Shown here: positions 9,693-17,621 of the stretch, piece by piece
Numbering within the stretch: the stretch's first letter is position 1
How the letters are laid out: each line of letters opens with the position of its first letter
NCBI GenBank assembly: GCA_050516505.1
Contig: CP191518.1
Location: 3,038,001 to 3,102,000 of the forward strand
Source: Scandinavium ludwigii_A
GTDB lineage: Bacteria > Pseudomonadota > Gammaproteobacteria > Enterobacterales > Enterobacteriaceae
Direction of reading: 5' to 3'
DNA length: 64,000 nt
The notes under the pieces: model-generated
Told to the model about the DNA's origin: nothing
The model's input: the letters and a program-made list of their open reading frames with translations, nothing else
The model's database searches: none
Translations under genes and position numbers: made by a program

Positions 9693-10012
9693 CGGCGTAC
9701 TTTTACTGCGGTGCCACTGACGCTGACCATCAGCATGCTGCTGTCTTTGCCGACGGTTTCATAGTCGATATCAATGCCAACAACGGCATCGGCGCCCAGC
9801 GCTTTGGCTTGCTCGCCCAGCTCCTGGAACGCAATTTCACGTGCTTTGCGTAGCTCTTTTTCGTACGCACCGGATCGCCCGCCGACGATATCGCGGATAC
9901 CGGCAAAAAAATCACGGAAAATGTTCGCGCCGAGAATCGCTTCTCCGGTCACCACACCGCAGTACTCGACGATGGTTTGACCTTCCAGTGTTGGGGTCGT
10001 TGAGAATTGCAT
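9689..10012 (-). CDS. ybjQ: UPF0145 family protein YbjQ
   Basis: The 107-aa cytoplasmic protein has the typical N-terminus MQFSTTPTLEGQ and the GEAILGANIFRDFFAGIRDIVGG core of the YbjQ/UPF0145 (DUF74) family. The family forms small oligomers; its function is not known. GGAGGA lies just before the ATG. It is the first gene of the ybjQ-amiD unit and diverges from ybjP. Confidence 0.93.
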   Translation of the reverse strand: MQFSTTPTLEGQTIVEYCGVVTGEAILGANIFRDFFAGIRDIVGGRSGAYEKELRKAREIAFQELGEQAKALGADAVVGIDIDYETVGKDSSMLMVSVSGTAVKVRR

Positions 10013-10122
10013 TCGTCCTCCTTCTTCAATGCCTTAGCTCAGTTAATCAAACACATTATCGTACCGATACGCTATGCTTGAAAACATCTAAATACCGTAG
10101 TCAGTCTATAAGGAAATCACTC

Positions 10123-10635
10123 ATGCGCTACTCAGCCGCTGCTCTTCTTGTCCCTTGCGCCCTTTTGCTGAGCGCCTGCACCACCGTCACACCTGCGTTT
10201 AAGGATATCGGTACCCGTTCAGGTCCTTGCGTAGAAGGTGGCCCGGACACCGTTGCACAGAAGTTTTACGACTATCACATTCAGCATCGCACCACCGATT
10301 TAGCTGCACTGCGTCCGTACCTGAGCGATGACCTGGCAAAAGTGCTTAATGATGCGAACAACGATCCGAATAAGCGCACGCTGATGCAGGAAGACTTGTT
10401 CTCCAGCCGCACAACGCCTGCCGACAGCGCTGAGGTCGCCAGCGCATCTACCATCCCGAATACTGACGCGCGCAACATTCCGCTGCGCGTTGAATTGAAA
10501 CAAGGTTCTCAGAGCTGGCAGGATGAAGTGCTGATGATCCGCGAAGGTCAATGTTGGGCTGTAGATGACGTACGTTACCTCGGCGGCACCGTTCACGCCC
10601 CGGCAGGCACCCTGCGCCAGACGCTCACTAAGTAA
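10123..10635 (+). CDS. ybjP: Lipoprotein YbjP
   Basis: The product has 170 aa when started at ATG 10123, which gives a signal peptide with lipobox LLSAC (Cys19). The frame is open much further upstream, but AGGAAATC precedes 10123, and this start matches E. coli YbjP (171 aa). The mature part is a small alpha/beta domain (DUF3828-like) with no recognisable active site. It lies upstream of, and in line with, the art genes, as in E. coli. Function unknown. Confidence 0.9.
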   Translation: MRYSAAALLVPCALLLSACTTVTPAFKDIGTRSGPCVEGGPDTVAQKFYDYHIQHRTTDLAALRPYLSDDLAKVLNDANNDPNKRTLMQEDLFSSRTTPADSAEVASASTIPNTDARNIPLRVELKQGSQSWQDEVLMIREGQCWAVDDVRYLGGTVHAPAGTLRQTLTK

Positions 10636-10778
10636 AATTCCCGCTTAATTACTCAGGTTAAATGTCTGGCATTCTGTGATGGATGCCGACATTTATTTCC
10701 TTGCCCCTGCGCCCTCGCTATTTTGTGCTAACTTTAAGTGTAAACGTGGTTTATATTTAAGTTTTCACGCAGAAATAT

Positions 10779-10792
10779 TGCATAACTATTCT
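10779..10792 (+). promoter_or_regulatory. ArgR box candidate, artPIQM promoter
   Basis: TGCATAACTATTCT matches 11 of 14 positions of the ARG-box core TGAATWWWWATTCA. It lies 52-65 nt before the artP ATG, where E. coli has ArgR control. It is weaker than the artJ box. Confidence 0.45.
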
Positions 10793-10843
10793 GTGAACGT
10801 TACTATTTGCGGCCTCAATAGCTATCGGTGTCAGATTTCCCGG

Positions 10844-11572
10844 ATGAGTATAAAACTAGAAGGCATTAACTGCTTTTACGGCGCACATCAGGCGCTGTTC
10901 GACATAACCCTGGATTGCCCGCAGGGTGAAACGCTGGTGCTGCTTGGCCCTAGCGGCGCGGGAAAAAGTTCGCTGTTGCGCGTGCTTAACCTGCTGGAGA
11001 TGCCGCGCTCCGGCCAGCTCTCCATTGCGGGAAATCAATTCAATTTCAGCAAAGCCCCTTCCGATAAAGCGATACGCGATCTGCGTCAAAACGTCGGGAT
11101 GGTCTTTCAGCAGTACAATCTATGGCCGCACTTAACCGTGCAGCAAAACCTGATTGAAGCCCCCTGCCGTGTGCTCGGTTTATCGAAAGAGCAGGCGCTG
11201 GCGCGTGCCGAAAAGTTACTGGAACGTCTGCGTCTGAAACCTTACAGCGACCGCTATCCTTTACACCTTTCCGGTGGTCAGCAGCAGCGTGTGGCCATTG
11301 CCCGTGCGCTGATGATGGAACCGCAGGTTCTGCTATTTGATGAGCCAACCGCCGCACTGGATCCGGAAATCACCGCCCAGATTGTGAGCATCATTCGTGA
11401 GCTGGCTCAGACCCAAATTACACAAGTGATCGTCACCCATGAAGTTGAAGTGGCACGTAAAACCGCCAGTCGTGTGGTGTATATGGAAAACGGTCATATC
11501 GTAGAGCAAGGGGATGCGCGCTGCTTTGCCGAGCCGCAGACCGAAGCGTTTAAAAACTATCTTTCACACTGA
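10844..11572 (+). CDS. artP: Arginine ABC transporter ATP-binding protein ArtP
   Basis: The 242-aa ABC ATPase has Walker A GPSGAGKSS (about residues 36-44), signature LSGGQQQRVAIARAL (about 140), Walker B LLFDEPTAALD, and a switch His in VTHEVEVA. The frame extends upstream, but ATG 10844 (MSIKLEGINCFYGAHQ) matches the E. coli start and length. It powers arginine uptake through ArtQM. artI follows after 20 nt. Confidence 0.96.
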   Translation: MSIKLEGINCFYGAHQALFDITLDCPQGETLVLLGPSGAGKSSLLRVLNLLEMPRSGQLSIAGNQFNFSKAPSDKAIRDLRQNVGMVFQQYNLWPHLTVQQNLIEAPCRVLGLSKEQALARAEKLLERLRLKPYSDRYPLHLSGGQQQRVAIARALMMEPQVLLFDEPTAALDPEITAQIVSIIRELAQTQITQVIVTHEVEVARKTASRVVYMENGHIVEQGDARCFAEPQTEAFKNYLSH

Positions 11573-11592
11573 TGTTTTTGGGAACAATGACA

Positions 11593-12324
11593 ATGAAAAA
11601 AATCGTGATTGCCGCGCTGCTTGCCAGCGTCAGCCTTTCTGCTGGTGCAGCCCAGACTATTCGTTTTGCGATGGAAGCGTCTTATCCTCCGTTTGAATCC
11701 ATGGATGCCAACAATAAGATTGTCGGCTTCGATGTGGATCTGGCGAACGCGCTGTGCAAACAGATCGACGCCACCTGTACCTTTACCAACCAGGCGTTCG
11801 ACAGCCTGATCCCAAGCCTGAAATTCCGTCGTTTTGACGCGGTGATTTCCGGAATGGACATCACGCCAGAGCGTGAAAAACAGGTCCTGTTCACTCAGCC
11901 GTACTACGAGAACTCTGCGCTGTTTGTGGGCCAGAAAGGCAAAGTGGCGGATATCGCCGCGCTGAAAGGTAAAAAAGTGGGCATGCAAAACGGCACCACG
12001 CACCAGAAATTCATCATGGATAAACATCCGGAAATCACCACCGTGCCGTACGACAGCTATCAGAATGCGAAGCTGGACCTGCAAAATGGCCGTATTGACG
12101 CGGTGTTCGGCGATACCGCCGTGGTGACCGAATGGCTGAAAGCCGATCCAAAACTGGCGGCCATTGGCGATAAAGTGACAGACAAAGAATACTTTGGTAC
12201 TGGCCTCGGCATCGCCGTGCGTCAGGGCAACAGCGATCTGCAGCAGAAGCTGAACGATGCGCTGACCAAAGTGAAGCAGGATGGGACGTACAAAACCATC
12301 TATAGCAAATGGTTCCAGAAGTAA
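11593..12324 (+). CDS. artI: Arginine/basic amino acid periplasmic binding protein ArtI
   Basis: The 243-aa product has a Sec signal peptide (MKKIVIAALLASVSLSAGAA) and a class F solute-binding fold with ASYPPFESMD, FDSLIPSLKFRR and GMDITPEREK. An in-frame ATG 21 nt upstream would put extra residues before the signal peptide, so 11593 is preferred and gives the E. coli length. It is close to ArtJ, encoded 1.5 kb downstream; the two are clear paralogs. Confidence 0.94.
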   Translation: MKKIVIAALLASVSLSAGAAQTIRFAMEASYPPFESMDANNKIVGFDVDLANALCKQIDATCTFTNQAFDSLIPSLKFRRFDAVISGMDITPEREKQVLFTQPYYENSALFVGQKGKVADIAALKGKKVGMQNGTTHQKFIMDKHPEITTVPYDSYQNAKLDLQNGRIDAVFGDTAVVTEWLKADPKLAAIGDKVTDKEYFGTGLGIAVRQGNSDLQQKLNDALTKVKQDGTYKTIYSKWFQK

Positions 12325-12330
12325 TTCTTG

Positions 12331-13047
12331 ATGAACGAAATGTTTCCATTAGCAAGTGCCGCCGGGATGACCGTCGGCCTTGCCGTTTGTGCTCTGGCGA
12401 TTGGCCTGGTGCTGGCGATGATCTTTGCGGTGTGGGAGTCAGCAAAATGGCGTCCCGTCGCGTGGGTCGGCACCGGTCTGGTCACCCTTCTGCGTGGATT
12501 ACCGGAAATTCTGGTGGTCCTGTTCATCTATTTCGGCTCTTCACAGCTGCTGCTGATGCTGTCCGACGGCTTTACGCTAAACCTCGGTTTTGTGCAGATC
12601 CCGGTGCAAGTGCAGATTGAAAACTTCGACGTTAGCCCGTTCCTGTGCGGTGTGATTGCGCTGTCCCTGCTCTATTCCGCTTACGCGTCGCAGACTCTGC
12701 GCGGTGCGCTGAAAGCCGTGCCAGTAGGCCAGTGGGAATCCGGCCAGGCGCTTGGGCTGTCCAAAGCCGCCATCTTCTTCCGCCTGGTGATGCCGCAAAT
12801 GTGGCGTCATGCGCTGCCGGGGCTGGGTAACCAGTGGCTGGTGCTGCTGAAAGATACCGCGCTGGTGTCGCTTATCAGCGTGAATGATTTGATGCTGCAA
12901 ACCAAAAGCATCGCCACCCGGACCCAGGAACCGTTTACCTGGTACATCGTGGCGGCAGCGATTTACCTTGTCATCACCCTGCTCAGTCAGTACATCCTTA
13001 AACGCATTGACCTGCGCGCGACTCGCTTTGAACGGAGACCAGGCTGA
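12331..13047 (+). CDS. artQ: Arginine ABC transporter permease ArtQ
   Basis: The 238-aa inner-membrane permease of the His/Glu/Gln/Arg family has about five membrane helices and the EAA loop ESGQALGLSKAAIFFRLVMPQMWRHALPG that docks to ArtP. ATG 12331 is used; the TTG just before it is not needed. It overlaps artM by one base (TGATG), indicating translational coupling. Confidence 0.96.
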   Translation: MNEMFPLASAAGMTVGLAVCALAIGLVLAMIFAVWESAKWRPVAWVGTGLVTLLRGLPEILVVLFIYFGSSQLLLMLSDGFTLNLGFVQIPVQVQIENFDVSPFLCGVIALSLLYSAYASQTLRGALKAVPVGQWESGQALGLSKAAIFFRLVMPQMWRHALPGLGNQWLVLLKDTALVSLISVNDLMLQTKSIATRTQEPFTWYIVAAAIYLVITLLSQYILKRIDLRATRFERRPG

Positions 13048-13715
13048 TGCTTGAGTATTTACCCGAACTGCTGAAAGGGCTGAACACCAGCCTGACGCTG
13101 ACCGTGGCCTCGATTGTGCTGGCGCTGATCCTGTCGTTGATTTTCACCATCATACTGACGCTGAAAACGCCGGTACTGGTGTGGATCGTCCGCGCCTACA
13201 TCACGCTGTTTACCGGCACGCCGCTGCTGGTGCAAATCTTTCTGATTTACTATGGCCCGGGCCAGTTCCCGCAATTGCAGAACTACCCTGCGCTGTGGCA
13301 TTTGTTCTCCGAACCGTGGCTGTGCGCAATGATCGCCCTGTCGCTGAATAGCGCCGCGTATACCACACAGCTATTCTTTGGTGCGATCCGCGCCATTCCG
13401 GAAGGCCAGTGGCAATCCTGTGGCGCTCTGGGGATGAGCAAGAAAGACACGCTGGCCATTTTGCTGCCATATGCCTTTAAGCGCGCCCTCTCCTCTTACT
13501 CCAACGAAGTGGTGCTGGTGTTCAAGAGTACGTCTCTGGCCTACACCATCACATTGATGGAAGTGATGGGCCACGGGCAGTTGCTGTACGGACGCACCTA
13601 CGACGTGATGGTATTTGGTGCCGCAGGTCTGGTCTATCTGGTGGTCAATGGTTTACTGACGCTGATCATGCGTCTCGTTGAACGCAAAGCGCTGGCGTTT
13701 GAACGCCGTAATTAA
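13047..13715 (+). CDS. artM: Arginine ABC transporter permease ArtM
   Basis: The 222-aa second permease subunit has the EAA motif QWQSCGALGMSKKDTLAILLPYAFKRALS and about five helices. It pairs with ArtQ as the membrane channel. It is the last gene of artPIQM and is followed by a strong terminator at 13740-13772. Confidence 0.96.
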   Translation: MLEYLPELLKGLNTSLTLTVASIVLALILSLIFTIILTLKTPVLVWIVRAYITLFTGTPLLVQIFLIYYGPGQFPQLQNYPALWHLFSEPWLCAMIALSLNSAAYTTQLFFGAIRAIPEGQWQSCGALGMSKKDTLAILLPYAFKRALSSYSNEVVLVFKSTSLAYTITLMEVMGHGQLLYGRTYDVMVFGAAGLVYLVVNGLLTLIMRLVERKALAFERRN

Positions 13716-13739
13716 ACGGCATAAAATATCGACAAATCA

Positions 13740-13772
13740 GCGGGCGCTCACCAGAGCGTCCGCTTTTTTTTA
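13740..13772 (+). terminator. Rho-independent terminator of artPIQM
   Basis: A ten-bp stem (GCGGGCGCTC with GAGCGTCCGC, one G-T pair) closes a short loop and is followed by eight T residues. Confidence 0.9.
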
Positions 13773-13802
13773 TTTCATAACGAAATAGTTAATCGTTTTT
13801 AT

Positions 13803-13816
13803 TGCATATAAATTCA
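13803..13816 (+). promoter_or_regulatory. ArgR box of artJ
   Basis: TGCATATAAATTCA matches 13 of 14 positions of the ARG-box core TGAATWWWWATTCA, 73 nt before the artJ ATG. artJ is the most strongly ArgR-repressed art gene in E. coli, and the better box here agrees with that. Confidence 0.65.
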
Positions 13817-13888
13817 CATGATGGCAAGGTAACTCCTATGCCACAGAGACGGCACAACATCATAAGATTGACCGACGGGAGCTTTACC

Positions 13889-14620
13889 ATGAAGAAACTT
13901 ATTCTGGCAGCGCTGCTTGCCACCTTCGCCACAGGCGCGGCTGCGGCAGAGAAAATCAGCTTTGGCGTATCCGCCACCTATCCACCGTTTGAATCCCTTG
14001 ATGCCAATAACCAGATTGCCGGTTTTGATATCGATCTGGCCAAAGCGTTATGCAAACAAATGCAGGCGGAATGTACCTTCACCAACCACGCGTTTGACAG
14101 CCTGATCCCGTCGCTGAAATTCAAAAAATATGACGCGGTGATCTCCGGTATGGACATCACACCAGAGCGCAGCAAACAGGTGGCGTTCACCGACCCGTAC
14201 TACGCCAACTCGGCGCTGGTGATTGCGAAAAAGGGCGAGTTCACCTCTTTTGAGCAGCTGAAAGGCAAACGTATCGGCATGGAAAACGGCACCACGCATC
14301 AGAAATACCTGCAAGATAAGCACCCGGAAGTGAAAACCGTCGCCTATGATAGCTACCAGAATGCGATCATCGACCTGAAAAATGGCCGTATCGACGGCGT
14401 GTTTGGCGATACGGCGGTGGTCAACGAATGGCTGAAAACCAACCCGCAGCTGGGTGTCGCCACGCCAAAAGTGACCGATCCGCAGTACTTCGGCACCGGC
14501 CTGGGAATTGCCGTGCGTCCGGATAACAAGGCGTTGCTGGAAAAACTGAACGGCGCGCTGAAAGCCATTAAAGCCGACGGGACGTATCAGAAAATCAGCA
14601 CCCAGTGGTTCCCGCAGTAA
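13889..14620 (+). CDS. artJ: L-arginine periplasmic binding protein ArtJ
   Basis: The 243-aa product has a Sec signal peptide (MKKLILAALLATFATGAAA) and the binding-protein motifs VSATYPPFESLD, FDSLIPSLKFKKYDAV and MDITPERSKQV. ATG 13889 is used rather than the upstream ATG, which would add 29 residues before the signal peptide. It delivers arginine to ArtPQM. It is transcribed separately, between the artM terminator and its own. Confidence 0.95.
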   Translation: MKKLILAALLATFATGAAAAEKISFGVSATYPPFESLDANNQIAGFDIDLAKALCKQMQAECTFTNHAFDSLIPSLKFKKYDAVISGMDITPERSKQVAFTDPYYANSALVIAKKGEFTSFEQLKGKRIGMENGTTHQKYLQDKHPEVKTVAYDSYQNAIIDLKNGRIDGVFGDTAVVNEWLKTNPQLGVATPKVTDPQYFGTGLGIAVRPDNKALLEKLNGALKAIKADGTYQKISTQWFPQ

Positions 14621-14640
14621 GCCATTGATGCATTGAGATT

Positions 14641-14670
14641 AAAAAAGCCGTGCAATCGCCCGGCTTTTTA
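14641..14670. terminator. Bidirectional terminator between artJ and the sensor kinase gene
   Basis: AAAAAGCCG and CGGCTTTTT form a nine-bp stem around a 10-nt loop. With T tracts on both strands it can end artJ (+) and the two-component operon (-), which converge here. Confidence 0.85.
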
Positions 14671-14681
14671 ATGCCCATCGT

Positions 14682-16154
14682 TTAGAGCGGCACGTAAAAG
14701 CGGAAACACGCTCCCGGCGTAGCATCCATCAAACGGATGCCCCCGCCGTGCAGTTCCAGCATCCGGCGCACAATAAGTAACCCTAGCCCGCCGCGATCTT
14801 CACGCGCACTTCGGGCGTTGAGCGCCGAAGGACGCTGGAACAGCTGTTCACGTAACGCCTGTTCGATCCCCGGCCCACTGTCCGCAACTTCCACCTGCAG
14901 CTGGGCATTTTCCTGCCAGATACGCAGCTGAATAGTGCCGCCGACAGGGGTGTGGCGCACCGCATTGTCCAGCAAATTGGTCACCACCCGCTCAATCATC
15001 GACACATCGGCATTCACCAGCGGCAGCGAACGCGGCATTTCCACCTGCAGTTTTAACTGCCGCGTTTCGATAGCCAGGTCAAATTTTTGCGCCACGTCCT
15101 GAATCAGTTCACCGATGGCAAACCGTTCCAGCTGTGGCTTGATGCCGCCGTGCTCGAGTTTCGCTAACTCAAACAACTGCTGCGACAGGTGCCGCACTTT
15201 ATGCCCCTGACGCAGCGCAATCGCCAGATACTGACGGTTATCCTCCGGCGACAGCGTGTCGGCTTTCATCGACAACGTTTCCAGATAACCCAGCAATGAC
15301 GTCAGCGGCGTGCGCAAATCATGCGAGATGTTAGCGATAAATTCGCGGCGCTGGCGATCGCTGTCGGAAAGCTGATCCCACTGGCTGGCAATTTTGCGCG
15401 CCAGCTCGATAAACGTGTTGTGCAGGATTGCGACTTCGTTGGCCGGTTCAGTTTCCGGCGTTTGCTGCGCCAGCTGTTTGATAGCGCTGATGCTGTCCTG
15501 ATCCAGGCCCCGCACATCCGCCGTCAGCTGTTTCACCGGGCGCGTCACCCAGTACCAGACCATCACGCCCGCCAACAAACCAAACAGCGCCACCAACAGC
15601 AGCGACCACAGCACCGTGCTCCACAGCGCTTTCTGCCAGGCGCTATCAGAAAGCGCGTTGAGATCTTCGCCCTGCAAAATGATGTACAGATAACAGTGCA
15701 ACTCGCCGTTGAATCTTACCGGCGCAACGCTGAATACTTTTTCTTTATCCAGACTGCGCGGGTCGTCACCAAAAATGGGCCACGCCGCGCCGCCAAGGAA
15801 AGTCTGCAATGGCGCAATGTCGATTTTCTGCCGCTTCACATGGCCCGCTGGCGCGGCATCGGCCAGCAAATCGCCTTCCGGCGACACCAGATAAAGCTCG
15901 ACGCTCGGGTTGAGCGTCATCAATCGAGTAAACAACGTTTGCAGCGTCTCACGATTCACGTCGCCCTGTTTATCCAGCAGCGGCTCGCTGTTCACGATCT
16001 GCTGCGCCAGTCCGGCGGATAAACGTTGCACCATCGCGCTGCCGTACTGGCTGGTGCTGTAGAGCTGAACGCTGCACGCCGCCACCGCGCAGAGTAGCAA
16101 AATAGCGGTAAAAACCAGCGTCAACCGCTGGCTGAGACTAAGGCGGCGGATCAT
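14682..16154 (-). CDS. Sensor histidine kinase of an uncharacterised two-component system
   Basis: The 490-aa inner-membrane kinase has TM1 at about 10-30, a periplasmic sensor loop at about 31-178, TM2 at about 182-204, HAMP at about 204-256, a HisKA H-box FIANISHDLRTPL with phosphorylated H278, then N-box (NLLDNAVRH), G1 (DSGPGI) and G2 (GGLGL). The periplasmic loop has a single Cys (about 154) and no motif I can assign. It overlaps the response regulator gene by 4 nt. It is divergent from the cytochrome/molybdoenzyme operon, which suggests control of that operon, much as HprSR (YedVW) controls msrPQ. It is not in this place in E. coli. Confidence 0.85.
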   Translation of the reverse strand: MIRRLSLSQRLTLVFTAILLLCAVAACSVQLYSTSQYGSAMVQRLSAGLAQQIVNSEPLLDKQGDVNRETLQTLFTRLMTLNPSVELYLVSPEGDLLADAAPAGHVKRQKIDIAPLQTFLGGAAWPIFGDDPRSLDKEKVFSVAPVRFNGELHCYLYIILQGEDLNALSDSAWQKALWSTVLWSLLLVALFGLLAGVMVWYWVTRPVKQLTADVRGLDQDSISAIKQLAQQTPETEPANEVAILHNTFIELARKIASQWDQLSDSDRQRREFIANISHDLRTPLTSLLGYLETLSMKADTLSPEDNRQYLAIALRQGHKVRHLSQQLFELAKLEHGGIKPQLERFAIGELIQDVAQKFDLAIETRQLKLQVEMPRSLPLVNADVSMIERVVTNLLDNAVRHTPVGGTIQLRIWQENAQLQVEVADSGPGIEQALREQLFQRPSALNARSAREDRGGLGLLIVRRMLELHGGGIRLMDATPGACFRFYVPL

Positions 16155-16873
16155 GACGCGTGCTCCGTTTTCTCGCTGGCGAACTTATAGCCTTTCCCCC
16201 ACACCGTCAGAATAATTTCCGGCTCGGCAGGGTCGCGTTCGATTTTGATACGCAGTCGGTTGATATGCGTGTTGACGGTGTGCTCGTAGCCTTCGTGCTG
16301 ATAACCCCAGACGCGATCGAGCAGCGACAGGCGGGAAAACACTTCGCCAGGATGACGGGCAAACCAGTACAGCAGGTCGAATTCGCGCGGTGTCAGCTCG
16401 ATAACGTCACCGCGCAGGCGCACTTCGCGGCTCAACGGATCAATGTTCAGCCCGTGACAGGCGATGTGCCCGCCTTCCATGCGAATGTTCTGCCCCATCG
16501 CCTCCTGGCGGCGAAACAGCGCTTTCACGCGGGCAATCAACTCGAGCACCGAAAACGGTTTTGGCAGATAGTCATCGGCCCCCATTTCAAGGCCCAGCAC
16601 ACGGTGCGTTTCACTGGTTCGCGCACTGATGATGATCACTGGCAGGTAGCGCGTCATTTGCCGAATGCGGCGGCAAATCTCCAGACCGTCAACACCGGGC
16701 AGCATTAAGTCGAGGATCACCGCATCCCAGACCTGTTTTTCCAGCTGAACCAGCGCCTGATGGCCATCCGCCTCGTGGACAATCTGATAACCCTCATCCT
16801 GCAGGTTTAGCCGCAGCAAGGTCGCGATATCCTGATCATCTTCCACCAGCAGTATTTTCTTCGGGTTATTCAT
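16151..16873 (-). CDS. OmpR-family response regulator partner of the adjacent kinase
   Basis: The 240-aa protein has a receiver domain with acidic pocket EDD (11-13), phospho-acceptor D55 (ILDLMLPG) and Lys in LPKPF, joined to a C-terminal winged helix (ELTPREFDLLYWFARHPGEVFSR; GYEHTVNTHINRLRIKIE). The ATG lies 139 nt from the divergent cytochrome gene, with inverted repeats between. The regulator is translated first and the kinase is coupled by an ATGA-type overlap. The target is inferred from position only. Confidence 0.88.
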   Translation of the reverse strand: MNNPKKILLVEDDQDIATLLRLNLQDEGYQIVHEADGHQALVQLEKQVWDAVILDLMLPGVDGLEICRRIRQMTRYLPVIIISARTSETHRVLGLEMGADDYLPKPFSVLELIARVKALFRRQEAMGQNIRMEGGHIACHGLNIDPLSREVRLRGDVIELTPREFDLLYWFARHPGEVFSRLSLLDRVWGYQHEGYEHTVNTHINRLRIKIERDPAEPEIILTVWGKGYKFASEKTEHAS

Positions 16874-16921
16874 AGCGTTTCACCAACAGTCTTTTATCCA
16901 AGCTTAACGCAGGCGGGCGCC

Positions 16922-16976
16922 GTGAGTTATCACATTTTATTTAAACTTCCGTGAGGATGTGGTGATAAGAAATCAC
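16922..16976. promoter_or_regulatory. Divergent promoter/operator region of the islet
   Basis: The 139-nt gap between the regulator and cytochrome genes holds GTGA-N4-TCAC (16922-16933), a perfect GTGAT-N5-ATCAC (16962-16976), and a wider repeat TTATCAC (16927-16933) / GTGATAA (16962-16968). A weak -35/-10 pair for the plus strand is TTAAAC (16941) and GATAAG (16964), 17 nt apart, which puts the second palindrome over the -10. These are candidate response-regulator sites. Confidence 0.4.
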
Positions 16977-17012
16977 GCATGCTGAGGACATGTCATTCAC
17001 GGAGAGCTGACC

Positions 17013-17612
17013 ATGTCCCGGATGCGTTCCAAAACGATTCACCCGCTCTGGCTGCGTTGCTGCCATTGGGTTAACGCCATCGCCATCGCGGGCATGATGT
17101 TCAGCGGTTGGCGCATTTATAACGCCTCTCCGCTGTTTGGTTTCTCTTTCCCGGCGGAAATCACCTTAGGCGGCTGGCTCGGCGGCGCATTGCAGTGGCA
17201 TTTCGCCATGATGTGGGTGCTGGTGATTAACGCCGCCGTCTATGTGTCACTCGGCATTATCAGCGGCCATTTCAAACGCAAATTCTTCCCGCTGTCGCTG
17301 CGTGAATTATTCAATGACCTGCAACAGGCGCTGCGCGGCAAGCTTCAGCACACCGACCTCAGCCACTACAACATGGTGCAAAAGCTGGCTTACGGCGGGG
17401 TCATTCTGCTGGGGGTCGGGCTGGTGTTGTCCGGCCTGGTACTGTGGAAATCCGTTCAGTTTTCCCTGCTGCGCGAGCTGCTTGGCGGCTACGAGGCCGC
17501 GCGCTATATCCATTTTTTCTGTATGAGCGCCATGGGGTTATTCGTGGCTATCCATTTGCTGATGGTGCTTCTGGTGCCGCGTACGCTGCTCGCCATGCTG
17601 CGGGGCCGTTAA
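17013..17612 (+). CDS. Cytochrome b561/Ni-Fe-hydrogenase-type b subunit family protein
   Basis: The 199-aa protein has four membrane helices (about 16-33, 62-82, 126-146, 166-188) and membrane-embedded histidines H18, H63, H167 and H181, enough for two b hemes. This fits the four-helix cytochrome b561 N-like family rather than the six-helix YedZ/MsrQ family. Probable role: carrying electrons from the quinone pool to the periplasmic molybdoenzyme encoded 9 nt downstream. GGAGAG precedes the ATG. First gene of a three-gene operon ending at 18740. Confidence 0.85.
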   Translation: MSRMRSKTIHPLWLRCCHWVNAIAIAGMMFSGWRIYNASPLFGFSFPAEITLGGWLGGALQWHFAMMWVLVINAAVYVSLGIISGHFKRKFFPLSLRELFNDLQQALRGKLQHTDLSHYNMVQKLAYGGVILLGVGLVLSGLVLWKSVQFSLLRELLGGYEAARYIHFFCMSAMGLFVAIHLLMVLLVPRTLLAMLRGR

Positions 17613-17621
17613 GGAGAACAG

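Noticed and set aside
9841..10122. Upstream extension of the ybjP frame
   Set aside because: It is antisense to ybjQ and would bury the lipoprotein signal peptide; ATG 10123 gives the lipobox at Cys19.
14682..16873. The two-component system as BaeSR, RstBA or HprSR
   Set aside because: Domain layout is the same as in many OmpR-type systems, but the periplasmic domain and the genomic place match none of these well enough to use their names.
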